A stretch of DNA of 64,000 nt from Bacillus sp. (in: firmicutes) (GTDB lineage: Bacteria > Bacillota > Bacilli > Bacillales > Bacillaceae_J). Under the pieces are notes generated by a model. That model worked only from the letters and a program-made list of their open reading frames with translations, made no database searches and had not been told where the DNA came from. Shown one piece after another: positions 1 through 6,361 of the stretch. Position numbers and translations under genes: made by a program. The stretch lies in contig DUSF01000037.1 in NCBI GenBank assembly GCA_012842745.1, positions 186,001 through 250,000 of the forward strand, read 5' to 3'. Positions within the stretch are counted from its first letter, which is position 1; the number at the start of each line of letters is the position of its first letter.

Positions 1-592
1 TTTTAACGTGGAAATTACGGCCGATAATCATTGGCTCAATTTCTGGATGATTAATATTAGCTGGAATAATCGCCCTTCCCTTTGCAACTTCATCACGGAC
101 AAATTCAGGCTTCACGTTTTCCCGTATAGCGATAAACTCCATTTCCGGTGTGATGATTCCTTTTTTTGCATAATGGAGCTGAGTAACATTTTTCCCTTTT
201 TGCGCTCGCATCGGCTTACGTTTTAAATTAGGAAACACAGCTTCGTTAGCACGAGGATCATTTTCATCACGATAGCCATTATCTTCAGGTTTTATTTCCC
301 GTCCTTCGTATTGTTCAATATCGCCTCTTTCATGAATCCAAGCGTTTCTAAGGGCAGGCAGTCCTTTCGACAGATCAACTTTATACGCGGGGTCAGTATA
401 CGGACCACTTGTATCATACACTCTTACTGGTGAATTTTCTTGAACACCAAAATTACCAGTTGTTGGACTTAAGGCTATTTCCCGCATCGGTACCTTTATG
501 TCAGGTCTTGAACCTGTTACATAAACTTTTTTACTTCCAGAAAAATTTGACATGATGGAAATGTTTTTTTCATTTAATGATGATGTTGACAT
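1..592 (-). CDS. thiC: ThiC, phosphomethylpyrimidine synthase (N-terminal part, runs off the window)
   Basis: The minus-strand frame beginning at ATG 590-592 stays open to the window edge and encodes about 197 residues of the radical-SAM enzyme that converts aminoimidazole ribotide to HMP phosphate in thiamine synthesis. The translation shows the ThiC N-terminal signatures [34 protein letters not shown] and, at the edge, [17 protein letters not shown]. The CX2CX4C cluster at the C terminus of the family lies outside the window. A purine-rich AAGGGAGAG sits about 8 bases upstream of the ATG and supports this start. A TPP riboswitch and terminator lie upstream on the same strand, so expression should fall when thiamine diphosphate is plentiful. 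The identification is near certain; only the missing C-terminal two thirds cannot be checked. Confidence 0.96.
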   Translation of the reverse strand, partial: MSTSSLNEKNISIMSNFSGSKKVYVTGSRPDIKVPMREIALSPTTGNFGVQENSPVRVYDTSGPYTDPAYKVDLSKGLPALRNAWIHERGDIEQYEGREIKPEDNGYRDENDPRANEAVFPNLKRKPMRAQKGKNVTQLHYAKKGIITPEMEFIAIRENVKPEFVRDEVAKGRAIIPANINHPEIEPMIIGRNFHVK

Positions 593-670
593 CGAATAAA
601 TCTCTCCCTTTTTTTTATTAGTGGACGAGATCTAGACAAAATTAGCAGTAGGGGGCAGGATAAAATAGAA

Positions 671-706
671 AAAAAGCCGAATCCAAATATGGATGGACCC
701 GGCTTT
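671..706 (-). terminator. Intrinsic terminator of the thiC TPP riboswitch
   Basis: On the minus strand AAGCCGGGTCCA pairs with TGGATTCGGCTT around an 8-base loop and is followed by a T run. It lies between the thi-box aptamer and thiC, so it is the expected expression platform for termination when TPP binds. Confidence 0.88.
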
Positions 707-737
707 ATGTGTAGAATATGCAAGCAAAAAGAAGATG

Positions 738-836
738 TTAACTTCCCTACGCTGGTATGATCCAGATCAGGTCCAAAGGGTCAAGAAACTTCAACGCGTT
801 TCCTTCTCAGCCCAAGCTCATTGGACCCCCCTAGTT
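738..836 (-). promoter_or_regulatory. TPP riboswitch (thi-box)
   Basis: Read on the minus strand the element holds GGGCTGAGA, then the P4/P5 signature ACCTGATCTGGATC followed by ATACCAGCGTAGGGAAG, the classic conserved thi-box blocks. The outer TAACT/AGTTA ends can pair as P1. It precedes a terminator and thiC, giving a standard TPP-off attenuator. Confidence 0.95.
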
Positions 837-922
837 AGTGCTATTCAATTTGTTTTAAGTATACATGATATTCAGAAAGATTAAAAGTAAAAAGTACAAT
901 CTATGCCCATAGCACCCATCCT

Positions 923-1145
923 TTACTCAAATGTAAAGCTTTTTATAATTGTAGGAATGTCTTTAACCATTTCTTCATATCGTTTTAATTCATCGCCTTC
1001 TAGAACTTGATCCAGCGGGGTGTAATAAAGGTAAACATCACCGTTATGACGGGTGATTTCCTTTGCAGTGCCTGTTGGACCTTCCGCTTGCGCCTTTTTC
1101 CACTCCTCTTCCGAAATAGTAGTAATATTCTTTTTAAGGAAAAAT
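923..1145 (-). pseudogene. C-terminal remnant of an unidentified protein
   Basis: Directly behind the last CorA gene a minus-strand frame with no start codon encodes about 74 residues. It begins after a TGA at 1146-1148, reads ITTISEEEWKKAQAEG, passes DVYLYYTPLDQV and ends IIKSFTFE. The sequence has protein-like composition and resembles the tail of a small secreted or lipoprotein, but I do not recognise the family. No ATG, GTG or TTG with a ribosome binding site is present, so this looks like a gene whose 5' part was lost. Confidence 0.5.
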
Positions 1146-1150
1146 CAAGT

Positions 1151-2104
1151 TTACCGAGAAAAATAATTTTTTTTGTAAAAAACAAAGATGAATAGGCCTG
1201 TCAGCACGATCGTAATAGCAATCACAAGGAAAAATGAATTGGACACATCTTGAAAAGGCAAAGGCACATTCATCCCAAAAATGCTAGCGATTAACGTTGG
1301 GACTGAAAAAATAATCGTAAGTGCGGCCAGCAATTTAAGCACGCGGTTTACATTGTTTTGAATTACATTCCCGTACGCATCCATCACGTTATTTAAATTC
1401 GTTTGGTTGATATCCGTTACTTCATAAGCTTGCGCCAACTCAATCAGAACATCATCTAAAACACTTGCATCGTCTTCATATAGTTCGATGTAGTTGCCAT
1501 ACAATATTTTTTGCATCGTAAATTTCATCTGTTTTAAAGATGTTACCATATAAATAAGACTTTCGTTCAAATATAGAAGCGTGTACATCTCGCGATTACG
1601 ATAAGACTTAGCAAGTTCCTCTTCTGCCATTGTAATATCATGTTCAATCGTTGCTAAAAAACGAATATATGCGCGCGCTGTTACACTTAATATATTTAAA
1701 GTATTTCGCATTTTCATGTTCGATGCAGAAAAATTCACCTTGCCTGTAAAAAGGTTTTGCATTAAAGGAATTTCTTCACTGCAAATCGTAATCATATGAT
1801 CTTCCGTATGAATGATGCCCATAGGTATCGTGCGATATTTCACATCATCGCATGAACTTACAACGTCTACTCGATCATATGGAACGTGAATCACAATCAA
1901 GACGGTTCCATCACGTTCTTCAATCCGAGATTGTTCCTCCTTATCAAGTGAATCAATTAAAAAATCCCTTGGAACAGCAAGAGCCGAAACCACATAGTCA
2001 ATTTCTTCAGGTGTTGGTCGAACAAGATGGATCCAATTGTTTTGACCAATCGTAGCTGCACTTTCAATCTTACCATCAGAAGTACTGTTATATATATAAA
2101 GCAT
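1151..2104 (-). CDS. CorA-family Mg2+ transporter, third gene of a tandem triplet
   Basis: A CorA-like magnesium channel of about 317 residues: a long soluble, helix-rich cytoplasmic domain followed by two C-terminal membrane helices. The signature GMN motif is intact in ASIFGMNVPLP, followed by the acidic-poor loop and the last helix ending in positively charged residues (FYKKNYFSR). The open frame extends upstream to a Met at 2116, but both sister genes start with MLxIY, and MLYIYNS here begins at 2104 with GAGAGG about 12 bases upstream, so I choose 2104. It is the last gene behind the M-box leader at 4.2-4.4 kb, with gaps of 48 and 21 bases to its sisters, so the three are probably cotranscribed and repressed by high Mg2+. 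Confidence 0.9.
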   Translation of the reverse strand: MLYIYNSTSDGKIESAATIGQNNWIHLVRPTPEEIDYVVSALAVPRDFLIDSLDKEEQSRIEERDGTVLIVIHVPYDRVDVVSSCDDVKYRTIPMGIIHTEDHMITICSEEIPLMQNLFTGKVNFSASNMKMRNTLNILSVTARAYIRFLATIEHDITMAEEELAKSYRNREMYTLLYLNESLIYMVTSLKQMKFTMQKILYGNYIELYEDDASVLDDVLIELAQAYEVTDINQTNLNNVMDAYGNVIQNNVNRVLKLLAALTIIFSVPTLIASIFGMNVPLPFQDVSNSFFLVIAITIVLTGLFIFVFYKKNYFSR

Positions 2105-2152
2105 TTTGTCACACATCCTCTCTTACTATCTTACTGTATTGTCGCAAGATTA

Positions 2153-3103
2153 TTAAAAACGTAAAAATTTAGTTTTATAGAATATATAGATAAGCCCTCC
2201 GCTAATGGCCGCCATTAACCCCATGGCAACGATAAACATGAATGGTTCCTCTTCATGAGGTATTGGAACGTTCATTGAGAAAATACTTGCAATTGTAGTC
2301 GGAATCAAAAGCACAATCGTAAGTGTTGTCAGTATTTTCAAAACGCTGTTTAAGTTATTATGGATAATGGCTGCATACGCATCCATTAAGCCACTTAAAC
2401 TAAGATTACGCATCTCTGTCACTTCCGCTGCCTGTTCAAGGTCTACCAATGCGTTATGAAGCATTTGCTCATCTTCTTTATATAATTTCATCACTTGCCC
2501 TTTGGAAAGATGCAAAAAAACGTTTCTCATTGCACGTAAAGAAGTTGAAAAATAAACAAGGCTCTTATTAATATGAATCAAACCAAATAACTCTCGATTA
2601 TTATGCGATTTTTTCAATTCTTGCTGTAGCCGACCCACTTGTACCGTAATGCGTTTGATAAAATTGAGATACGACTGAGCGACCGCCTCAAATAGAAGCA
2701 ATGTAATCCTTGTTTTCATATGCGTTTGAACTAGACCGTGCTTGCCCGAAAATACATCATTGCACAATGGAATATCCTCTTTTGAAACAATGACCAAATT
2801 TCCTTCGGTATGGATAATCCCAATTGGTAATGTTCGATATGGAATTTCTTCATACACGCTTTCTTCATCCATAGCAATTGGAGCATTAAGGACGATAAGT
2901 AGTGATGATTCGTCTTTTTCAATCCGTGGTCGCTCATTAATATCTTGAGAATCACGGAAGAAATCTTCAGGTATGTTAAGCTTCTCGGAAACTTGAGAAA
3001 TTTCTGCATCTGTTGGGTCAACAAGATATAGTATTGTATTATGTGCGATATCGGATACCTTTTGCACTTGGCCCGATGAATCGCTTTGATAAATTGTAAG
3101 CAT
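2153..3103 (-). CDS. CorA-like protein with an SMN in place of the GMN motif
   Basis: Second of the three tandem CorA paralogues, 316 residues, starting MLTIYQSDSSG behind a GAGGAG site. The fold is as in its sisters: N-terminal soluble domain, long helices, then two membrane segments at roughly residues 255-310. The pore motif reads ASIFSMNVPIP, so the glycine of the family's GMN selectivity filter is serine. In characterised CorA proteins mutation of GMN usually abolishes or alters transport (established knowledge), so this copy may be inactive, have different selectivity, or work only in mixed pentamers with its neighbours (inference). Reading frame, length and spacing are intact and do not suggest ordinary decay. 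Confidence 0.85.
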   Translation of the reverse strand: MLTIYQSDSSGQVQKVSDIAHNTILYLVDPTDAEISQVSEKLNIPEDFFRDSQDINERPRIEKDESSLLIVLNAPIAMDEESVYEEIPYRTLPIGIIHTEGNLVIVSKEDIPLCNDVFSGKHGLVQTHMKTRITLLLFEAVAQSYLNFIKRITVQVGRLQQELKKSHNNRELFGLIHINKSLVYFSTSLRAMRNVFLHLSKGQVMKLYKEDEQMLHNALVDLEQAAEVTEMRNLSLSGLMDAYAAIIHNNLNSVLKILTTLTIVLLIPTTIASIFSMNVPIPHEEEPFMFIVAMGLMAAISGGLIYIFYKTKFLRF

Positions 3104-3124
3104 CAGAACTCCTCACTTTCTTGC

Positions 3125-4060
3125 CTAAAATAGACGCATTTTGTAAAATATCCAGCCAGTCACTAAACTGAAAATGAGAGAGATGGACATCAGAATCGTA
3201 AGAGCATATTGTCCATCTTGCCATGGTAACGGAACATTCATCCCATAAATACTAGCTGTCACTAACGGGTACGCTGAGATGACCGCAAATGCCGTTAATA
3301 CTTTCACAACAATGCTTAAGTTAATTTCAATCGCGCCCGAGTAGGCATCCATCATATTCCCTAAATTAGTGTTGTAAATTTCAGATGTATCAAGTGCTTG
3401 TTGCATTTCAATAAGTGTCGCTTGCATCAGCTTTTCATCTTCTTCGTTCATCTCAACACTTAGCACCCGAGGCAATTTTCGCATTACAACAAGCCCTACT
3501 TTAAGTGCTTTTGTGAAATAAACAAGGCTCTTATTTATATGGATTAAAGTATATACTTCACTATTTTTAATCGACTTTTGTATTTTTTTTTCTGTAGCAA
3601 TGATTTTTTGATTAATATCATCAAGATAATGTAAATAATACCGCGCTATGACAAGCAATAACTGCAAAGAAAGACGTGTTTTCATATTCGTAAAAACAAG
3701 CTTTACAAGATTTTCGCTAAATTCTTGTAAAATAGGATGATTAACACGGCAAACAGATAGAATAATATCGTTTGTTTGTATGATACCGATGGGAACTGTA
3801 CGATATGGTACAACTTCACCCTTAGCCATTTTTAACGGTACATTGATGATGATTAACAAATTGTTGCCATCTTTTTCAATACGAGAGGGTTCGTCCGTAT
3901 CAAGGGAATCGCGGATAAAGTCGACTGGCACCTCAAGACGACTGGCAACGTGATGTATCTCCTCTTCCGATGGTTCAGTAAGACATACCCAGCTTCCGTA
4001 AACAGTATCTGACTGTTCTTGAAGCAGGCCTTTTTCGTCGCTTTTATAAATTTTAAGCAT
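3125..4060 (-). CDS. CorA-family Mg2+ transporter, first gene of the triplet
   Basis: A 311-residue CorA-type magnesium transporter starting MLKIYKSDEKG, with a strong AAGGAGGA ribosome binding site 7-8 bases upstream. The soluble domain shares the conserved block FIRDSLDTDEPSRIEKDG with the other two copies, and the pore motif is canonical (ASIYGMNVPLP) between two membrane helices at the C terminus. It is the gene nearest the M-box riboswitch and terminator, with no other gene in between, so it is the direct target of magnesium-dependent attenuation; the two downstream copies follow at 21 and 48 bases. Confidence 0.92.
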   Translation of the reverse strand: MLKIYKSDEKGLLQEQSDTVYGSWVCLTEPSEEEIHHVASRLEVPVDFIRDSLDTDEPSRIEKDGNNLLIIINVPLKMAKGEVVPYRTVPIGIIQTNDIILSVCRVNHPILQEFSENLVKLVFTNMKTRLSLQLLLVIARYYLHYLDDINQKIIATEKKIQKSIKNSEVYTLIHINKSLVYFTKALKVGLVVMRKLPRVLSVEMNEEDEKLMQATLIEMQQALDTSEIYNTNLGNMMDAYSGAIEINLSIVVKVLTAFAVISAYPLVTASIYGMNVPLPWQDGQYALTILMSISLIFSLVTGWIFYKMRLF

Positions 4061-4169
4061 TGAGACATCCTCCTTATCTGTTGGATTGAAACAGATTTAA
4101 GTTTTTCACTACTATCACCTTCCGTCATACTGGGACTCTCTATCACGATCCCCTCCCTTCAAAATAAAA

Positions 4170-4194
4170 TACCCCCTAGGAGACCTAGAGGGTT
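4170..4194 (-). terminator. Intrinsic terminator of the M-box leader
   Basis: On the minus strand AACCCTCTAGG and CCTAGGGGGTA form a stem around TCT, followed by a T-rich stretch (TTTTATTTT). It lies between the aptamer and the first corA gene. Confidence 0.85.
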
Positions 4195-4227
4195 TATATA
4201 AACGCACAAAAAAAACATTTCACGCCT

Positions 4228-4390
4228 CCCCCTAGTCCAGTTTTGGCACTATACACCGTAAAGAACAAATGTTCTTAGCCACATTATGAAAAGCCTTAAT
4301 CCGGCAATCCCTGTTCTACCCATGGGCATCTTTCGATATTTCTGGGCAGTGGCCTATGTTTGTATAGGAGCCTCACCTAACGAGGAACTA
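4228..4390 (-). promoter_or_regulatory. M-box (ykoK-type) Mg2+ riboswitch
   Basis: The minus strand carries the hallmark M-box blocks in order: TTAGGTGAGGCTCCTATACA, GGCCACTGCCCAGAAA, the GATGCCCATGGGTAGAAC segment, AACAGG, GATTAAGGCTTTTC and GTGGCTAAGAAC, ending near AGTGCCAAAACTGG. This matches the known mgtE/ykoK magnesium sensor. Together with the terminator it should switch the three downstream CorA genes off at high Mg2+. Confidence 0.95.
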
Positions 4391-4584
4391 TTTAATTTCC
4401 ATGTAATCTTAAATCTGCTTTTTATATTTGTCAAGCCTAGAGACTAATTTCATCTCAAAAGTTTTTGAAAGTTTCCAATAGATATCCATCTAAGAACCTT
4501 CATTGGATAAGGAGCATTGACTTTTGGAAAGCTAAAGGGAGTAACATTTATTTTGTCTAGAAGTAATAGAAAGGAGAAAACATC
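4391..4584. other. Intergenic region between the M-box promoter side and the Gln-rich gene
   Basis: About 190 bases without an ORF. It must hold the minus-strand promoter for the M-box transcript and the plus-strand promoter for the gene at 4585, but I see no unambiguous -35/-10 pair for either. The ribosome binding site GAAAGGAG for the plus-strand gene is at its right end. Confidence 0.5.
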
Positions 4585-4983
4585 ATGAAAAAACAGCAGC
4601 AAAATAAACAGCAAATACAATCTCAAAGCTACGAACAACAACAATTGCTACAGCAAGCAGAGCAGCAGATGGAAAATCAAGCAATGATGGAACAACAATT
4701 TCAAGCCCAAAAGCAGCAAGCATTACAAACGATGCAACAAGCATCAACGACAATCCAACAAAATACATCAATGATGAACACGCAAGTGATGCAGCAGGCA
4801 GGACAACAGCTTCAGCAAGCTATCCAACAGCTAAACCTTATGCAAGGAATTGCAATATCACAGGCACAAACAGCACAGCAGCAGCAATTAGAACAAATTC
4901 AACAGCAAATTGAACAAGCATCGCAAACGCTTAGTCTTGTTGAATCACTTAACCAAAGCAATAATAGCTTTAAAAAAGGATAA
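4585..4983 (+). CDS. Glutamine-rich protein of unknown function
   Basis: A 132-residue protein in which 49 residues (37 percent) are glutamine, many as QQ or QQQ pairs spaced two to four residues apart, with Met, Ala, Ser and Thr between and no Cys, Trp or Pro. The spacing suggests an amphipathic, self-associating helix or coiled coil along most of its length, ending in a short SNNSFKKG tail. There is no signal peptide or membrane segment. The start is well supported by AGAAAGGAG seven to eight bases upstream, and an intrinsic terminator follows, so it is a monocistronic gene. I do not recognise the family. Gln-rich proteins of this size occur among spore and coat proteins of Bacillaceae, but that is only a guess. 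Confidence 0.8.
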   Translation: MKKQQQNKQQIQSQSYEQQQLLQQAEQQMENQAMMEQQFQAQKQQALQTMQQASTTIQQNTSMMNTQVMQQAGQQLQQAIQQLNLMQGIAISQAQTAQQQQLEQIQQQIEQASQTLSLVESLNQSNNSFKKG

Positions 4984-4991
4984 GATGTTTA

Positions 4992-5038
4992 GGGGCTCCA
5001 ATTTGCCGATTTATCTGCTTTTGGATGCCCCCTTTTTT
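4992..5038 (+). terminator. Intrinsic terminator of the Gln-rich gene
   Basis: GGGGCTCCAA pairs with TTGGATGCCCC across a 20-base loop and is followed by CCTTTTTT. It overlaps the last bases of the convergent 2Fe-2S subunit gene. Confidence 0.75.
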
Positions 5039-5525
5039 AGGCTGTTGTCCCATTCTCTGAATTTTGCAACACGGTTAAAATTGCTTCTTTTATTTCTTGG
5101 TAACCAGTACAACGGCATAGATTGGATTGCATCCATTCTTCAATCACATCATCACTAGCATTAGGATGCTTTTGGGCGAGCGCATAGGAGTTTATAATGA
5201 AGCCAGGGGTACAAAAACCACATTGAATCGCCCAATTTTCAACAAATGCCTTTTGTATGTAGAAAGTAGGGAGACCCTCAATTGTCATGATTGGTTGATC
5301 AGTGGATTCTATTGAAAGGGACAAGCATGAATGGTGCGGCTCCCCATTTACTAATACGGTACAAGCCCCGCAGTCCCCATTTTCGCATGCCCGCTTTGCA
5401 CCTGTTAAACCAAGTTGTTCCCGTAATGTCTGCAACAACGTATCAGCAGAGCGGACCATCACCTCATGTGTATCGCCATTTACATGCAATTTGATAACTG
5501 ATTTAGAATTACCATTCGAAATCAT
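5037..5525 (-). CDS. Molybdenum hydroxylase small subunit, two [2Fe-2S] clusters
   Basis: A 162-residue iron-sulfur subunit of the xanthine dehydrogenase/CO dehydrogenase family. The plant-type ferredoxin cluster is bound by CENGDCGACTVLVNG plus a later Cys (HHSC), and the second, alpha-helical cluster by QCGFCTPG and NLCRCTGYQ; all eight cysteines are present. It passes electrons from the molybdopterin centre in the large subunit to FAD in the medium subunit. Its ATG overlaps the stop of the FAD subunit (ATGA), so translation is coupled. It is the last gene of the L-M-S operon; gene order differs from B. subtilis pucABCDE and no chaperone or cofactor-maturation gene is adjacent. Confidence 0.94.
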   Translation of the reverse strand: MISNGNSKSVIKLHVNGDTHEVMVRSADTLLQTLREQLGLTGAKRACENGDCGACTVLVNGEPHHSCLSLSIESTDQPIMTIEGLPTFYIQKAFVENWAIQCGFCTPGFIINSYALAQKHPNASDDVIEEWMQSNLCRCTGYQEIKEAILTVLQNSENGTTA

Positions 5526-6361
5526 GCTTGCGCAACCTCCAATACGTCTATCGCTTCACTTAAAGTATTTTTCAATACAAATTTACGGTATTCAGCAGAT
5601 GCCAATTGGTCATTTATGATAGCAGTTGGCAAAAGAGATACCGCCTTATCCACCCGTTCTGCCTTTTTCAGAGTGAAATCGTTTAAGGCCGTTTCTAATT
5701 CAGCCGACCTAAAAGGAAATTCACAAACACCGCTAATAGCGGCCCGTAAATTTCTATCCTTAACGATTGCAGCAACAGAAACAATCGGGTAGCCCACCTT
5801 GGACATTTTCGTCTTTTTTAGACTGACAAACGGCAGGTTGATATAAGTTTTATCAATTAGAATTTGCACAAGAAATTCACCTGTAGTTAATTTCAATTCC
5901 TCCTCATACACATCCGCTAGCGGGACAATCCTTTCTCCTTTTTCCCCCGCAATTTTTACCTTTGCGTCAACCAAAAGGAGGGCCAATACACTTTCCCGAT
6001 AAATTAAGCGGCTCTTCATGTTTCCACCTATAGTAATCTTGTTCCTTGAAGTATGGTCAGCAATTTTTTTTACAGCCTGTCCTAAAAGGGGAAAAAAGTT
6101 TGACTCCGAAATTTTATTTAAAGAGACGGCCGCACCAACAACCAATTGCTCATCCTGAAATTCAAGTACATTGCATTCTGCAATACCTTTAACATCAATA
6201 ACGGCATCTGCTGTTATTGTATTTAAACGAGAAAAAGTAATGAATTCCGTCCCGCCGCTATAAAAAATGACAATCTTTCCTTCATTTCTTACTTTATGAA
6301 AAATTTTCACTGCCTCTTGAATGGTGTCAGACCGATAATATTCAAAATCAAACGGAATCAT
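5522..6361 (-). CDS. Molybdenum hydroxylase FAD-binding subunit
   Basis: About 279 residues, FAD-binding PCMH-type subunit (CoxM/PucC-like). The FAD motifs are partly recognisable: FYSGGTEFITFSRLN near residue 38 in place of the usual AGGTDL, and the region KITIGGNMKSRLIYRESV corresponding to the family TIGGN block. I start it at ATG 6361, which overlaps the TGA of the large-subunit gene and has GGAAGGAGAAG at proper distance; the longer open frame to 6388 lies inside the upstream gene. The usual small-residue stretch of TIGGNxA is altered to MKSR, which could reflect a divergent substrate class. Transfers electrons from the small subunit to NAD or another acceptor. Confidence 0.88.
   Translation of the reverse strand: MIPFDFEYYRSDTIQEAVKIFHKVRNEGKIVIFYSGGTEFITFSRLNTITADAVIDVKGIAECNVLEFQDEQLVVGAAVSLNKISESNFFPLLGQAVKKIADHTSRNKITIGGNMKSRLIYRESVLALLLVDAKVKIAGEKGERIVPLADVYEEELKLTTGEFLVQILIDKTYINLPFVSLKKTKMSKVGYPIVSVAAIVKDRNLRAAISGVCEFPFRSAELETALNDFTLKKAERVDKAVSLLPTAIINDQLASAEYRKFVLKNTLSEAIDVLEVAQA

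Noticed and set aside
8-226. Plus-strand frame over the thiC start region
   Set aside because: It lies entirely inside the thiC coding region in the antisense frame and has no ribosome binding site.
3853-4146. 97-codon minus-strand frame upstream of the first CorA gene
   Set aside because: It is out of frame with the CorA gene and only covers its N-terminal coding region and leader.
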